Origin: Pediococcus cellicola
GTDB taxonomy: Bacteria; Bacillota; Bacilli; Lactobacillales; Lactobacillaceae
NCBI RefSeq assembly: GCF_001438655.1
Contig: NZ_JQBR01000004.1
Span: forward strand, 62,001 to 126,000
Direction: 5' to 3'
DNA length: 64,000 nt
The position numbers and the translations under genes were made by a program. Positions 37,440 through 49,001 of the stretch are shown here, one piece after another (position 1 is the stretch's first letter; the number at the start of each line of letters is the position of its first letter). The notes beneath the pieces are model-generated. The model searched no databases. It saw nothing but the letters and a program-made list of their open reading frames with translations, and was not told the DNA's origin.

Positions 37440-40313
37440 CTAATTTGAAACTTTTTTGTTGTTTGTAGATACTGCCATTGTCCGTTGCTTATCGCGTTCC
37501 AAAACAGGTTTTAAATACTTTCCTGTATAGCTTTCTGAAACTTGCGCAATTTGCTCAGGTGTACCGGTCGCGACTACAGAACCACCACCAGCACCACCTT
37601 CTGGTCCTAAATCAATCAGGTAGTCGGCCGTTTTAATAACATCTAAATTATGTTCGATTACCAACACCGTGTTGCCCTTATCAACCAAGCGTTGCAAAAC
37701 TTCCAATAAGCGTTTGATATCATCTGTGTGCAAGCCAGTTGTTGGTTCATCTAAAATATAAAAGCTTTTACCACTAGATTGTTTGTGTAGTTCAGACGCT
37801 AACTTCATTCGTTGAGCTTCTCCACCAGACAGGGTTGTAGCCGCCTGTCCAAGTTGAACATACCCTAGACCCACGTCAACAATTGTTTGTAGCTTACGAC
37901 GAATCTTTGGAATTGGTTCGAAGAAGTTTAAGGCTTCTTCAACAGTCATTTCCAAAACTTCCGCAATATTCTTTCCCTTGTATTTGACCTCTAAAGTTTC
38001 AGAGTTATAGCGTTTCCCTTTACATACCTCACAGGGCACATAAACGTCAGGCAAAAAATTCATCTCAATCTTTAGAATACCGTCGCCTTTACATGCTTCA
38101 CAACGGCCGCCCTTCACATTAAAGCTGAAGCGGCCTTTATGATATCCTCGTAATTTTGCTTCATTTGTTTGCGCAAATAACCCTCGAATATCATCAAAAA
38201 CACTCGTGTAGGTAGCGGGATTACTCCGCGGTGTACGCCCAATTGGACTTTGATCAATATTAATGATCTTTTCAATATTGTTGACACCCGCAATTGAGCG
38301 GTATTTGCCAGGCTTTTCTGAATTATGATTTAACTTTTGTGCTAACGCCCGTTTTAAAATCATATTCACAAGTGTCGATTTTCCCGAACCAGAAACACCG
38401 GTCACAGCAATGAACTTTCCTAATGGAAAATCTACATTAATTTTCTTCAAGTTATTTTCTGCTGCGCCTTTAATTGTAATCTTTTTTCCATTTCCCTTTC
38501 GGCGTTCAAGAGGAACAGGAATGAATTTTTTACCAGCTAAGTACTGTCCCGTTAAGGAAGCTCTATTTCTTTCCACCTGTTTTGGTGTGCCAGCAGCCAT
38601 AACCTCACCGCCATTATCACCAGCTCCTGGACCAATATCAATTAAATAATCAGCCGCACGCATAGTATCTTCATCATGTTCAACGATGATTAAAGTATTC
38701 CCTAAATCACGCATTTTTTTTAACGACCCAATCAGACGGTCGTTATCACGTTGATGGAGTCCAATCGAAGGCTCATCCAAAATGTATAAAACACCTGATA
38801 AATTAGATCCAATTTGGGTTGCCAAACGAATACGCTGAGCTTCTCCTCCAGAAAGTGTCCTAGAAGCACGACTCAATGTAAGGTACTCTAAACCCACGTT
38901 TCGAAGGAAAGTCAGCCGATCACGAATTTCTTTTAAAATAGGTTTTGCAATTGAGGTTTCTTGTTCAGACAAGGTCACGTGGTTAAAGAAATCGATTGCA
39001 TCATCAATTGGCAAAGCAGAAACTTCACCAATATGCTGATTCATCACTTTAACACTGAGTGCCTTTCGATTCAATCGATAGCCATGACATGTCTGACAAG
39101 TTAATTCGCGCATATAACTGCGCATCACATCACGTGTAAAATCACTATTTGTTTCCTTATAACGACGCGCCACATTTTCAACCACACCTTCAAATGCAAC
39201 GTCCACGTCACGTACTCCGCCAAAATCATTTTCATAGTGAAAATGAAATTTCTTACCATTTGATCCGTGTAAAACAAACTTTTGATCAGCCTTGCTCAGC
39301 TTTTCGAAAGGTGTATCCATATCGATCTTAAAAGCCTTGCATGCCTGTTCCAATAAACTAGGATAATACTGGGAACTAATTGGATTCCAAGGTGCCAAAG
39401 CGCCCTCACGCAAGGTTTTGGTTGGATCTGGAACAACCAAATCCATATCCACTTCTAATTTGATTCCCAACCCATCACAATCTGGGCAAGCGCCAAATGG
39501 TGCATTAAACGAAAATAAACGTGGTTCCAATTCGCCAACCGTAAAACCACAAATTGGACACGAATAGTGTTCTGAGAAAAGTAATGGTTCGCCGCCAATT
39601 ACGTCCACTGTCGCATAACCACCACTTAATCGTAAGGCAGCTTCAAAAGAATCAAATAAGCGAGAACGAATCTCCTTTTTGACTACGATTCGGTCAATGA
39701 CAATCTCAATAGTATGCATTTTACTTTTATTGAGATCTAATTCTTCTTCAATATCATGTATTTCACCATCCACACGAACGCGAACAAAACCTTCGCGTTT
39801 AATTTTTTCGAAGATTTTTTTATGTTGTCCCTTTTTAGCGCGCACAATTGGTGACATGATTTGTAATTTAGTTCGCTCTGGCAATTCTAAAACACGATCC
39901 ACCATCTGTTCAACAGATTGACTCGTAATTTCCGTCCCATCATTTGGACAAATAGGATGACCCACTCTTGCCCATAACAAACGTAGATAATCATTAATTT
40001 CAGTGACCGTCCCCACCGTTGAACGTGGGTTTTTGGAAGTTGTTTTTTGATCAATAGAAATTGCAGGACTCAATCCATCAATCGAATCTACATCGGGTTT
40101 ATCCATCTGTCCTAGAAATTGTCGTGCATAGGCAGACAAACTTTCAACATACCGCCGTTGTCCCTCAGCGTACAATGTATCAAACGCCAATGAACTCTTT
40201 CCCGAACCAGATAACCCGGTAATCACAACCATTTTATTTTTTGGGATTGTCACGTCGATGTTTTTTAAATTATGTGCTCTTGCACCATGAATGACAATTT
40301 TATCGTTCGCCAA
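37440..40313 (-). CDS. uvrA: excinuclease ABC subunit A
   Basis: Damage-recognition ATPase of nucleotide-excision repair, working with UvrB and UvrC. The 957 residues form two ABC ATPase halves: Walker [15 protein letters not shown] near 31-44 and [14 protein letters not shown] near 640. Two signature blocks ([14 protein letters not shown] and [14 protein letters not shown]) are present. Zinc modules appear as CPIC...CPDC and CEACKGDG...CEVCKGKRY. The start is TTG at 40313, seven bases after GGGGG. It follows uvrB by 11 bp. Confidence 0.98.
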   Translation of the reverse strand: MANDKIVIHGARAHNLKNIDVTIPKNKMVVITGLSGSGKSSLAFDTLYAEGQRRYVESLSAYARQFLGQMDKPDVDSIDGLSPAISIDQKTTSKNPRSTVGTVTEINDYLRLLWARVGHPICPNDGTEITSQSVEQMVDRVLELPERTKLQIMSPIVRAKKGQHKKIFEKIKREGFVRVRVDGEIHDIEEELDLNKSKMHTIEIVIDRIVVKKEIRSRLFDSFEAALRLSGGYATVDVIGGEPLLFSEHYSCPICGFTVGELEPRLFSFNAPFGACPDCDGLGIKLEVDMDLVVPDPTKTLREGALAPWNPISSQYYPSLLEQACKAFKIDMDTPFEKLSKADQKFVLHGSNGKKFHFHYENDFGGVRDVDVAFEGVVENVARRYKETNSDFTRDVMRSYMRELTCQTCHGYRLNRKALSVKVMNQHIGEVSALPIDDAIDFFNHVTLSEQETSIAKPILKEIRDRLTFLRNVGLEYLTLSRASRTLSGGEAQRIRLATQIGSNLSGVLYILDEPSIGLHQRDNDRLIGSLKKMRDLGNTLIIVEHDEDTMRAADYLIDIGPGAGDNGGEVMAAGTPKQVERNRASLTGQYLAGKKFIPVPLERRKGNGKKITIKGAAENNLKKINVDFPLGKFIAVTGVSGSGKSTLVNMILKRALAQKLNHNSEKPGKYRSIAGVNNIEKIINIDQSPIGRTPRSNPATYTSVFDDIRGLFAQTNEAKLRGYHKGRFSFNVKGGRCEACKGDGILKIEMNFLPDVYVPCEVCKGKRYNSETLEVKYKGKNIAEVLEMTVEEALNFFEPIPKIRRKLQTIVDVGLGYVQLGQAATTLSGGEAQRMKLASELHKQSSGKSFYILDEPTTGLHTDDIKRLLEVLQRLVDKGNTVLVIEHNLDVIKTADYLIDLGPEGGAGGGSVVATGTPEQIAQVSESYTGKYLKPVLERDKQRTMAVSTNNKKVSN

Positions 40314-40324
40314 TTCAATTCCCC

Positions 40325-42328
40325 CTAGCCTATTTCAGCTTTTAGTTCCATTATTGTATCACGCAAAGTCGCTGCCGTCTCGAAGTCAAGTTTTTTAGCC
40401 GCTGAGCGCATTTGCTCGGTTAGATTGGCGATCATTTGCTTTTGATCCTTCTTAGACATGTCTTCAAAATCAGTTTCCAAGAAATTATCTTTTTTGCCCG
40501 TATCTTCAGTTTCTTTAGTGGGTGCAATCAAGTCACGAATTGATTTCTTGATTGTATGCGGCGTAATGTGATGGGCCTCGTTATAGGCTTCCTGAATCTT
40601 ACGTCGTCTTGCGGTTTCATCAATGGTTGCCTGCATAGAGTCAGTAATCGTATCTGCATACATAATCACGCGTCCATGCTCATTACGAGCAGCACGCCCA
40701 GACACCTGGATTAAAGAGCGGGTGTTGCGTAAAAAGCCTTCCTTATCGGCATCTAAAATGGCAACCAATGATACTTCGGGAACGTCAATCCCTTCACGTA
40801 ACAAATTGATTCCTACCAAAACATCATACTTACCCGTACGTAAATCACGGATGATCCTGGTTCGCTCTAAAGTTTTGATGTCACTGTGTAGATAAGCGAC
40901 CTTGATGCCAAGCTCTTTTAGATAATCCGTTAAATCTTCAGCCATTTTTTTCGTTAAAGTCGTGACAAAAACACGTTCGTTACGTTCTGCGCGCTTATTA
41001 ATTTCTCCAACTAAATCATCCATTTGTCCCATAATAGGACGTACTTCGATTTCCGGATCTAATAACCCGGTTGGTCGAATAATTTGTTCAACTACATGAT
41101 TAGTTTGTGCCTCTTCATAAGGTCCAGGAGTCGCTGACATATATACAATTTGATTCACGTGTTTTTCAAATTCTTGTAATGTTAAGGGTCGATTGTCTAA
41201 AGCGCTCGGCAAACGAAAACCATAATCGATTAGTTGTTGTTTGCGGGCGCGATCACCATTATACATTCCGCGCACTTGGGGCATCGTCACATGGGATTCG
41301 TCCACAACCATCAAGAAGTCTTTCGGGAAAAAGTCTAATAATGTATACGGTGGTTCTCCTGGTTTTCGCCCATCCATAAACCTTGAATAGTTCTCAATGC
41401 CATTTGTATAGCCCATCTCTCGTAACATTTCCACATCATAAGTTGTCCGTTGTTTTAGTCGCTGAGCCTCAAGTAATTTTCCCTGCCCTTCTAACACTTT
41501 CAACCGATCTTTAAGTTCGGCTTCAATGCCTCGGATGGCAACGTCCATTTGATCCTCATTCGTCATAAAGTGGGTCGCTGGGAAAATTGCCACATGTTCT
41601 CGATCACCAACCACTTCACCAGTTAAAGCATCGACTTCACGGATACGGTCGATTTCATCCCCAAAAAATTCCACACGAAGCGCATGTTCGTCATGAGAGG
41701 CTGGAAAGATTTCAACCACATCACCATGGACACGAAAACGGCCCCGTTGAAAATCAATATCATTACGCTCAAATTGAATGTCCACTAATTTTCGTAGTAA
41801 CTGATTACGTTCAATTTGTTGTCCCACTCGTAACGAAACGGTATGATCTTTATACTCTTTGGGATCACCTAAACCAAAGATACTTGAAACAGATGCCACC
41901 ACAATAACATCGTTGCGTTCTAATAAAGAACTCGTCGCAGAATGGCGTAATTTATCAATTTCATCATTAATTGAAGAGTCTTTTTCGATATAAGTATCGC
42001 TGGATGGCACATAGGCCTCGGGCTGATAGTAATCGTAATAACTGACAAAGTATTCAACGGCATTATTCGGGAAAAATTGCTTAAACTCTCCATAAAGTTG
42101 CCCTGCCAAAGTCTTATTATGGGACAAAATTAAAGTAGGTTTATTGACCTGTTGAATCACATTGGAAATGGTAAACGTTTTTCCAGTACCGGTCGCCCCT
42201 AAGAGAATTTGTGCCTTTTCTCCGGTATTAATTCCTGAAACTAATTGTTGAATTGCTTTAGGCTGATCACCCGTTGGTTTATAGTGAGAAATCAGCTCAA
42301 ACCTATTATTATCAGTACGATCTATCAT
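40325..42328 (-). CDS. uvrB: excinuclease ABC subunit B
   Basis: The helicase-like subunit that verifies damage and recruits UvrC. The 667 residues have Walker [13 protein letters not shown] near 43, the DNA-clamping beta-hairpin region [20 protein letters not shown], helicase motifs DESHVTMPQ and [11 protein letters not shown], and a C-terminal UVR coiled-coil (about 628-663, [22 protein letters not shown]). I start at the ATG at 42328, eight bases after GGAGGG; the TTG two codons upstream is too close. It heads the uvrB-uvrA pair. Confidence 0.98.
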   Translation of the reverse strand: MIDRTDNNRFELISHYKPTGDQPKAIQQLVSGINTGEKAQILLGATGTGKTFTISNVIQQVNKPTLILSHNKTLAGQLYGEFKQFFPNNAVEYFVSYYDYYQPEAYVPSSDTYIEKDSSINDEIDKLRHSATSSLLERNDVIVVASVSSIFGLGDPKEYKDHTVSLRVGQQIERNQLLRKLVDIQFERNDIDFQRGRFRVHGDVVEIFPASHDEHALRVEFFGDEIDRIREVDALTGEVVGDREHVAIFPATHFMTNEDQMDVAIRGIEAELKDRLKVLEGQGKLLEAQRLKQRTTYDVEMLREMGYTNGIENYSRFMDGRKPGEPPYTLLDFFPKDFLMVVDESHVTMPQVRGMYNGDRARKQQLIDYGFRLPSALDNRPLTLQEFEKHVNQIVYMSATPGPYEEAQTNHVVEQIIRPTGLLDPEIEVRPIMGQMDDLVGEINKRAERNERVFVTTLTKKMAEDLTDYLKELGIKVAYLHSDIKTLERTRIIRDLRTGKYDVLVGINLLREGIDVPEVSLVAILDADKEGFLRNTRSLIQVSGRAARNEHGRVIMYADTITDSMQATIDETARRRKIQEAYNEAHHITPHTIKKSIRDLIAPTKETEDTGKKDNFLETDFEDMSKKDQKQMIANLTEQMRSAAKKLDFETAATLRDTIMELKAEIG

Positions 42329-42353
42329 TTGCAAAGCCCTCCACTTCGTTCAC

Positions 42354-42384
42354 AAAAAAAGGAAAGCAATTGCCTTCCCTTTTA
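42354..42384 (-). terminator. terminator after the HD-domain gene
   Basis: On the minus strand AAAAGGGAAGGCAATTGC / TTTCCTTTTTTT, a stem of about 10 bp with T7, just before the uvrB ribosome site. Confidence 0.7.
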
Positions 42385-42434
42385 AACAATGTTTCAATTT
42401 TAACACACCGAACATACTTTCGCCATCAACTTGT

Positions 42435-43064
42435 TTAATCGATAATTTTTCGAGTAATTTCGCCTAATTTGGCCTGATCAGTAAACTTTTCTTTCAACAA
42501 ATCAGGCAAAACTTCATGTAAGAAATACTGCACGGATGCCAGATCTTTGAATTGCACAATTGTACTTAAACTCTCCTTATAGATCTCTTCATAAGTCTTT
42601 TCAGGGTTTCCCTTTTGAATTTCACCAAAAGACTCGTATAATAAATCAATTTTATCAGCCACAGACAAAATTTTTCCTTCTAGCGTTCCGTCCTTTCCCT
42701 CTGATAGACGGCGACGATAGGCCTTACGAAACTCACTTGGAATTTCATTATTAACAAAGTTTTCGGATAAAGAGTCCTCCACGTCGGCTAGCATTGCCCG
42801 TAATTTAGGGGTGGCATATTTCACCGGTGTTTTGATATCACCAATGAAACGTTCATTATAATCATGATTCAGTGCTTTTTCATATAATGATTTCCAGTTT
42901 ACTTTTTGACCACTATTTTCTTCAACATCCCCTAAAAACTGGGCAATCTGCGTAACTTTAAATGAATGTTCAGCAACCGAATGCTTTTGATATTTAAAAA
43001 TTCCCGGCGCGCGTACTAAAGTCTCTAAGTTACTTAAACTTTTGATGTATTGATGAATTCCCAT
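42435..43064 (-). CDS. HD-domain hydrolase, YfbR-like 5'-nucleotidase family
   Basis: A 209-residue metal-dependent phosphohydrolase. The HD signature is visible: SVAEHSFKV (His33), NHDYNE (His67-Asp68) and SVADKID (Asp137). The order matches the YfbR/HD_3 branch, which dephosphorylates deoxynucleoside monophosphates; the substrate here is inferred. AGGAGG lies upstream of the ATG. It lies 46 bp downstream of the phosphohexomutase stop and ends in its own terminator. Confidence 0.82.
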   Translation of the reverse strand: MGIHQYIKSLSNLETLVRAPGIFKYQKHSVAEHSFKVTQIAQFLGDVEENSGQKVNWKSLYEKALNHDYNERFIGDIKTPVKYATPKLRAMLADVEDSLSENFVNNEIPSEFRKAYRRRLSEGKDGTLEGKILSVADKIDLLYESFGEIQKGNPEKTYEEIYKESLSTIVQFKDLASVQYFLHEVLPDLLKEKFTDQAKLGEITRKIID

Positions 43065-43110
43065 CAGTGGCCTCCTTAACTAAACTGAACCTCTGCTTAA
43101 CAATTCTTAT

Positions 43111-44838
43111 TTATGCTTTGATGAACTGATCAATCGCTTGCTCAAAAGCAGCAATCTTTTCCTTTGATTCTTGATTACTTTTGCCTACAGTCCCCACATA
43201 GAACTTAATTTTAGGTTCCGTTCCAGACGGCCGAATGGCAATCCAAGTACCATCATCTAACTGATACTTAAGCACATTTGCGACAGGCAAGGCAATTTTT
43301 TGGCTGCTACCATCACTAAAGATTGTTAACTGTTTTTCAAAATCTTCTAAAGCCGTAATTCGATGCCCAGCAAAATCAGTAGGACGTTCCTCACGGAATT
43401 TGGTCATTAAGGACGCCATTTGTTGTTGACCGTCCACCCCAGGAAAATCTTTGGAAATGGTTTTTTCAGCGTAATAGCCATACGTCTCAAAAAGCGCTTG
43501 GAGACCATCATACAAAGTCTGGCCTTGTTTGCGATAGTAAGCCGCGATTTCAGCTAATAACACAATACCCTGAATTGCATCTTTATCGCGTACAAAAGGT
43601 TTAACCAAATAGCCATAGCTTTCTTCAAAGCCAAACATGAAAGTGTGTGCCTGCGTTTCTTCATAGTGCTGAATTTGATCAGCAATAAACTTGAATCCTG
43701 TCAGCACATTGACCATGCCAACCCCATGCGCTTCTGCGATCTTAGTTGCCAATTCACTAGAAACAATTGATTTGACTGCCACGGCATTTTCAGGTAAAGT
43801 TCCCGCTTTTTGCCGTGCTGTTAAAATGTAGTTCAGCATCAACGCCGCCATTTGATTTCCTGTCAGCAAGCGATAGTCACCATTAGGCTGCCGCACTGCC
43901 GCTCCCAATCGATCGGCGTCTGGATCTGTGGCCACCAACAAATCAGCTTGCTGTTTTTTGCCTAATTTAATCGCTAAATCAAAGGTTTGCGCAAATTCGG
44001 GATTGGGAAATGGCGTCGTGATAAATTCGGGATCTGCAATTGCTTGTTCTGGCACAATGGTAAAATCGTTAAATCCAGCATTTTGTAAAGCACGATTGCC
44101 TAAAACTTTCCCAGTTCCATGTAAAGGTGTATAAATCAATTTCATATCCGAACCGTACTTACGGATTAGATCAGTATCAATGGTCACCGTCTTTACTTTT
44201 GCAAGATAAGCGGCATCCACATTTTCACCAATTAGTGTCATAAGCCCGTTTTGTCTCAGCTCATGTTCACGAGCAACTGGAATATCAAAAATGTCAGTTA
44301 CCTTACGGATATACTGGGTAATTTTATCTGATTCTGTTGGTGGCATCTGGCCGCCATCAGGTCCATAGATTTTATAACCATTATACTGTTTAGGATTATG
44401 ACTGGCCGTAATCATGATGCCAGCATAAGCATGTAAATGGCGAACCGTAAATGAAAGTTCGGGTGTCGGACGCATATCATCAAAAACAAAACTAGGAATT
44501 TGATGCTTTCCCAAAACATGAGCTGCTTCATGTGCAAACTCTTCTGAATGATATCTTGAATCAAAACTAATCGCGACGCCACGTTGTTTCGTTTTGTTAT
44601 TCAATTCATCCATGAAGTTAGCTAACCCCTCGGTTGCTTGACGAACTGTATAAATGTTCATCCTGTTAATTCCGGGGCCCATTACACCACGCATACCTGC
44701 CGTACCAAATTCCATTGGCGCATAAAAAGCTTCCTCAAGTTCTTTATCTTGTCCTGCTAATTCGTTTAATTCAGCCTTTAAACTCGGCTCTAGATCCTGA
44801 CGTGTCGTCCACTCTTGATATGTATCTTTCCAATCCAA
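43111..44838 (-). CDS. pgm: phosphoglucomutase / phosphomannomutase (alpha-D-phosphohexomutase)
   Basis: Interconverts glucose-6-phosphate and glucose-1-phosphate, feeding UDP-glucose synthesis by GalU. The 575 residues fit the PgcA-type family. The phosphoserine loop is [18 protein letters not shown] (Ser146), the metal loop is DPDADRLGAAV, the sugar loop is FGFEESYGYL, and the phosphate-binding RPSGTEPKIKFY is near the C-terminus. The start is TTG at 44838, seven bases after GGGGG. A promoter-like TATACT lies upstream. The nearby galU supports a role in envelope polysaccharide precursors. Confidence 0.93.
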   Translation of the reverse strand: MDWKDTYQEWTTRQDLEPSLKAELNELAGQDKELEEAFYAPMEFGTAGMRGVMGPGINRMNIYTVRQATEGLANFMDELNNKTKQRGVAISFDSRYHSEEFAHEAAHVLGKHQIPSFVFDDMRPTPELSFTVRHLHAYAGIMITASHNPKQYNGYKIYGPDGGQMPPTESDKITQYIRKVTDIFDIPVAREHELRQNGLMTLIGENVDAAYLAKVKTVTIDTDLIRKYGSDMKLIYTPLHGTGKVLGNRALQNAGFNDFTIVPEQAIADPEFITTPFPNPEFAQTFDLAIKLGKKQQADLLVATDPDADRLGAAVRQPNGDYRLLTGNQMAALMLNYILTARQKAGTLPENAVAVKSIVSSELATKIAEAHGVGMVNVLTGFKFIADQIQHYEETQAHTFMFGFEESYGYLVKPFVRDKDAIQGIVLLAEIAAYYRKQGQTLYDGLQALFETYGYYAEKTISKDFPGVDGQQQMASLMTKFREERPTDFAGHRITALEDFEKQLTIFSDGSSQKIALPVANVLKYQLDDGTWIAIRPSGTEPKIKFYVGTVGKSNQESKEKIAAFEQAIDQFIKA

Positions 44839-44953
44839 GTCATTACCCCCAAATATTGGCGAAATTTTTCAACACTTTAAGTATACAACATTTCACACCC
44901 AGGATTAAAACGTTTTCCTCACCTTTACAGCAGCCTATCTATTTTTTAATAAT

Positions 44954-44988
44954 AAAAAAGTTTCGCAGAGTTCACTCCACGAAACTTT
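44954..44988 (-). terminator. trxB terminator
   Basis: AAAGTTTCG / CGAAACTTT stem with a long loop and a T6 run on the minus strand. Confidence 0.75.
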
Positions 44989-44993
44989 AAGAA

Positions 44994-45935
44994 TTATTTA
45001 ACTGTTGTTTTAGCCTTTAAATCTTGAATATACGAGAAGACCTGTTGTCCTGCAATACCACCCTCGCCAACTGCAGTTGCAATCTGACGGAGATCTTTTT
45101 GACGAACATCTCCGACAGCAAAAATGCCAGGGACGTTTGTCTGCATATGGTCATCAGTTGGAATCCAGCCATTTTCATCTAGAATTGGTAAGTTATGCAA
45201 ATTATCGGTCATTGCATGGTTTCCCACATAAATGAAAACACCAGAAGCATCAATAAAACTATCTTCACCAGTTTTATTATTATTGACCTTCACGCCGGTA
45301 ACCTTTTGATCATCACCCACAATTTCAGTCACATTACTGTTCCAAACGAATTCCATCTTCGGATTAGCAAAAGCACGTTCTTGACTAATCTTTTGCGCAC
45401 GTAATTGATCCCGCCGATGAATAACCGTGACTTTAGAAGCTAACTGTGTCAAGTAGATACCTTCTTCAATCGCAGAATCACCGCCACCAACCACAATCAG
45501 GTGCATGCCCTTGAAAAAGGCTCCATCACAAACCGCACAGTAGGAAACACCGCGGCCACTATAAGTATCCTCTCCGGTTACGCCTAACTTCTTATATTCT
45601 GAACCCGTGCCAATTACCACAGCCTTAGCATTAAAACTATCCGTATCCGTTTTAACCGTTTTAAAATCACCGTGATCTTCAATTTCTTGCACACTGCCGT
45701 ATGCATACTCGGCACCAAATTGAATCGAGCTGTCATACATATCTTTTGCCAAATCCGGTCCTAAGATAGATTTGAATCCAGTATAATTCTCAATTGCTGC
45801 CGTATTATTCATCTGCCCACCGTAAATACCACGGTCTAACATAAGCACAGATAAGTTTGCCCGTGACGCGTACAAAGCGGTTGTCATTCCTGCCGGCCCT
45901 GCGCCAATTACAATAACGTCGTACTCTTTTGCCAA
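44994..45935 (-). CDS. trxB: thioredoxin-disulfide reductase
   Basis: NADPH-dependent flavoprotein that keeps thioredoxin reduced. The 313 residues have the FAD loop VIGAGPAGMTTALYASRA at 9-26, the redox centre CAVC (Cys133, Cys136), the NADPH loop VVGGGDSAIEEG and the C-terminal FAD block GIFAVGDVRQKDLRQIATAVGEG. The start is TTG at 45935 behind GAGAGGGGA. It has its own promoter 30-60 bp upstream, separate from galU. Confidence 0.97.
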   Translation of the reverse strand: MAKEYDVIVIGAGPAGMTTALYASRANLSVLMLDRGIYGGQMNNTAAIENYTGFKSILGPDLAKDMYDSSIQFGAEYAYGSVQEIEDHGDFKTVKTDTDSFNAKAVVIGTGSEYKKLGVTGEDTYSGRGVSYCAVCDGAFFKGMHLIVVGGGDSAIEEGIYLTQLASKVTVIHRRDQLRAQKISQERAFANPKMEFVWNSNVTEIVGDDQKVTGVKVNNNKTGEDSFIDASGVFIYVGNHAMTDNLHNLPILDENGWIPTDDHMQTNVPGIFAVGDVRQKDLRQIATAVGEGGIAGQQVFSYIQDLKAKTTVK

Positions 45936-45966
45936 ATGTCTTCCCCTCTCTCCTATTTTGATAATA

Positions 45967-45995
45967 AATATACTATCTTCTTACCAGAATGTCTA
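45967..45995 (-). promoter_or_regulatory. trxB promoter
   Basis: -35 TAGACA (45990-45995), 17-bp spacer, -10 TATATT (45967-45972). No Spx-specific site can be asserted. Confidence 0.6.
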
Positions 45996-46041
45996 CTATT
46001 TTGCTTACAAAAAGTTAGCTGCAACTATTATAAAATAATGA

Positions 46042-46079
46042 AACTGGCAATGCCAGTAAATCACCGGTAATTGCCAGTT
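46042..46079 (-). terminator. galU terminator
   Basis: AACTGGCAAT (46042-46051) / ATTGCCAGTT (46070-46079), followed on the minus strand by TTCATTATTTTATAAT. Confidence 0.6.
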
Positions 46080-46106
46080 CCTAGAAACACTATTTAAAAA
46101 ACCAAT

Positions 46107-47015
46107 CTACTTCTTTTTCTTATCTGTCTTATCTTCTTCGATGAGTTGTGCACCTAATTGCTTGATATACTCACGAAGATCATCTCGAACTTCCGGATGC
46201 TGGAGACCATACTGAATGTTGGTCTTCAAAAAGCCAAATTTATTTCCTACATCATGCCGCTCGCCAGTAAAGACATGAGCAAACACGCGTTGTGTTTTAT
46301 TTAATTCATTAATGGCGTCTGTTAATTGAACTTCATTACTTTTACCTGGCTTTTGATGTTCGAGAATATCAAAGATTTCAGGAGTTAACAGGTAGCGCCC
46401 AATAATGGCATAATCGCTAGGTGCCTCTTCTGGACTTGGCTTCTCAACAAAGCTTTCCACGTTAAAGAGATCAGGCTTTATTTTTGCCTGTGGTTTGATA
46501 ACGCCGTATTTAGAAACTTCTTTATGAGGAACTTGCATAACAGCTAAAGTAGAAGCATGGGTCTCTTCATAAGAGTTCATAAGTTGTTTGGTCAATGGCA
46601 CTTTATCATCCATTAAATCATCACCCAGCATGACAACAAATGGTTCATCACCCACAAAGTCTTTAGCGGTCAATACGGCATCACCTAAACCACGAGGGTG
46701 AGACTGACGAATGAAGTAAAGATTAATATCGGTCGTTTCTTCGACCAACTTTAAAAGATTGTCTTTATGTTTAGCTTTTAAGTTATTTTCCAATTCAGGA
46801 ACGGAGTCAAAGTGATCTTCAATAGCCCGTTTTCCTTTTCCGGTCACAATCAGAATATCTTCAATTCCAGATTTACGAGCTTCCTCAACAATAAATTGAA
46901 TAGTTGGTTTATCCACAATTGGTAACATTTCTTTTGGCGAAGCCTTTGTAGCTGGCAAAAATCTTGTTCCTAATCCGGCTGCTGGAATAATCGCTTTTCT
47001 AACTCTTTCTGACAT
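46107..47015 (-). CDS. galU: UTP--glucose-1-phosphate uridylyltransferase
   Basis: Makes UDP-glucose for glycolipids, teichoic acid decoration and exopolysaccharide. The 302 residues show the nucleotide loop [28 protein letters not shown], the sugar site [21 protein letters not shown] and HDVGNKFGF. The tail is Lys/Asp-rich (DKTDKKKK). An AAAGGAG site precedes ATG. Follows gpsA by 42 bp in the hprK-lgt-gpsA-galU run. Confidence 0.97.
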   Translation of the reverse strand: MSERVRKAIIPAAGLGTRFLPATKASPKEMLPIVDKPTIQFIVEEARKSGIEDILIVTGKGKRAIEDHFDSVPELENNLKAKHKDNLLKLVEETTDINLYFIRQSHPRGLGDAVLTAKDFVGDEPFVVMLGDDLMDDKVPLTKQLMNSYEETHASTLAVMQVPHKEVSKYGVIKPQAKIKPDLFNVESFVEKPSPEEAPSDYAIIGRYLLTPEIFDILEHQKPGKSNEVQLTDAINELNKTQRVFAHVFTGERHDVGNKFGFLKTNIQYGLQHPEVRDDLREYIKQLGAQLIEEDKTDKKKK

Positions 47016-47057
47016 AAATAACGCTCCTTTAGTATAAAAAATTTTTATTTAAATACC

Positions 47058-48074
47058 TTAATCAATCTCTGGTTTGCCTTCACGGTCCATCAACTCACCG
47101 ATCACTGTTTTGACATCCTTGCCATTATACAAAACGTCATAAATAGCACGTGTAATTGGCATATCAATGTGATTTTGTTCAGCTAACTCGTAAGCCGCCT
47201 GTGTTGAAGGAATTCCTTCGATCACCATTCCCATGGTATCAATCACTTCTTTTAGAGGCATGCCTTGTCCGAGTTCATTACCAGCTCGCCAATTTCGTGA
47301 GTGGACACTAGTTGCCGTCACAATTAAATCACCTACACCAGATAAACCAATAAACGTCAATGGTTTGGCACCTAATGCCACCCCTAAACGACTAATTTCA
47401 GCTAATCCACGCGTCATCAAAGCGGCTTTGGCATCATCACCATAACCTAACCCATGTAAAGCCCCCGCTCCAAGTGCAATAATGTTCTTCAAAGCGGCTC
47501 CCATTTCAACCCCAATCACATCATGATTAGTGTAAACACGGAAATATTTGTTCATAAAGAGTTGCTGAACTTTCTTGGCAGCATCAGCGTTTTCACTTGC
47601 TGCTGTAACTAAAGTAATATCTTTTTTAGCAACTTCTTCAGCATGACTAGGTCCTGATAAGACCACAATTGCCTCGCGATTTTTCTCAGGAATCTCTTCT
47701 TCCAGAACCTGAGAAAGTCGCTTATGTGTTCCTAGTTCTAATCCCTTGCTAGCATGTACGATAATTGGCTTGTTGCCTGTTTCTTCTAAAACAGCTACCA
47801 TCTCGTTGGCAACTAGGCGCATTACTTTAGTCGGAACCACAAACAAAACAACTGATACCCCGTCTAAAGCAGCTTTTAAATCATCATAAGCAACTAACTT
47901 ATCTGAATACTTGAATCCTGGAACATAATGTTCATTAGTATGCTTTTCATTTAGTTCTTTAACCTGTTCGGGAGCATTGGACCAAACGCGAACGTCGTTT
48001 CCATTCTCCGTCAAAAGATTAGCTAAAATACTTCCCCACGAACCAGCACCTAATACCGCAATTTTCTCAGACAT
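47058..48074 (-). CDS. gpsA: glycerol-3-phosphate dehydrogenase [NAD(P)+]
   Basis: Reduces dihydroxyacetone phosphate to sn-glycerol-3-phosphate for phospholipid and lipoteichoic acid synthesis. The 338 residues have the Rossmann loop [15 protein letters not shown], the catalytic Lys region [17 protein letters not shown], and [24 protein letters not shown] precedes ATG. It lies downstream of lgt, so two steps of membrane and lipoprotein metabolism are grouped. Confidence 0.97.
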   Translation of the reverse strand: MSEKIAVLGAGSWGSILANLLTENGNDVRVWSNAPEQVKELNEKHTNEHYVPGFKYSDKLVAYDDLKAALDGVSVVLFVVPTKVMRLVANEMVAVLEETGNKPIIVHASKGLELGTHKRLSQVLEEEIPEKNREAIVVLSGPSHAEEVAKKDITLVTAASENADAAKKVQQLFMNKYFRVYTNHDVIGVEMGAALKNIIALGAGALHGLGYGDDAKAALMTRGLAEISRLGVALGAKPLTFIGLSGVGDLIVTATSVHSRNWRAGNELGQGMPLKEVIDTMGMVIEGIPSTQAAYELAEQNHIDMPITRAIYDVLYNGKDVKTVIGELMDREGKPEID

Positions 48075-48143
48075 TAATATGACTCCTTATAATTAATCAT
48101 TTTCTGATCTACTTTTCTATTATCTAACACTCACAGCGATTAC

Positions 48144-48986
48144 TCAACTTTTCCGCGGATTTAATTCATTTCCATCCAAGTACCAAGGGTTAGTTTGGTT
48201 CCTCTTACGACGAATATACCATAGAATGATTCCGCCTACAAAAAGAATTACAGACAATAACTGTGATACCCGCAAAATGTTACCAATCATTAAACTGTCA
48301 GTGCGCATTCCTTCAATGAAGAAACGTCCAAACGAATACCAAATAACATAACTAAGAAAAACTTCGCCTTGTTTAAATAAGTGGTGCCGATGACGAAAAC
48401 TCATTAAAAGAACAAAACCTAATAGATCCCAAATGGATTCATATAAAAACGTAGGTTGACGATACGCGCCATCAATAAACATTTGTTGAATAATAAAATG
48501 TGGTATATGTAAATTTTGGAGAAATTGTAGGGACGTTATCCGGCCAAAAGCTTCTTGATTCATAAAATTGCCCCACCGACCAATGCCTTGTGCCATTAAA
48601 ACAACTGGCCCTGCCACATCTAACATCAACCAAACAGGAATCCACTTGGCGCGACAGAAAAAGTAAACCACCAAACCTGCCCCAATCAAAGACCCATATA
48701 TGGCAATACCACCATCCCAAATGGCGATTATTTGATCCGGATGTTGCGCATAATATGGCCACTCGAAAATGACATAATATGCGCGTGCCGAAATCAAGGC
48801 TACCGGAAGTGCCCACAAAATCATGTCATAAATATCGTCAGGATTGATGCGCCGCCTTTTTCCCTCACGCACGGCAAGGATTGTTGCAATCACCACGGCA
48901 CTTGCAATAATTACGCCATACCAATGAACCTCGAAAGGTCCTAATTTTAAAGCAATTGGATTCAATGCGCCTAATAATAACCTCAC
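48144..48986 (-). CDS. lgt: prolipoprotein diacylglyceryl transferase
   Basis: Transfers diacylglycerol from phosphatidylglycerol to the lipobox Cys of prolipoproteins; PstS in this window is one likely client. The 280 residues have seven hydrophobic segments, the N-terminal [13 protein letters not shown], and the signature [18 protein letters not shown] with [13 protein letters not shown] start at GTG 48986, nine bases after AGGAG (protein [13 protein letters not shown]); the ATG three codons earlier directly abuts the ribosome site. It follows hprK by 15 bp. Confidence 0.95.
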   Translation of the reverse strand: MRLLLGALNPIALKLGPFEVHWYGVIIASAVVIATILAVREGKRRRINPDDIYDMILWALPVALISARAYYVIFEWPYYAQHPDQIIAIWDGGIAIYGSLIGAGLVVYFFCRAKWIPVWLMLDVAGPVVLMAQGIGRWGNFMNQEAFGRITSLQFLQNLHIPHFIIQQMFIDGAYRQPTFLYESIWDLLGFVLLMSFRHRHHLFKQGEVFLSYVIWYSFGRFFIEGMRTDSLMIGNILRVSQLLSVILFVGGIILWYIRRKRNQTNPWYLDGNELNPRKS

Positions 48987-49001
48987 ACCCGTCATCTCCT
49001 G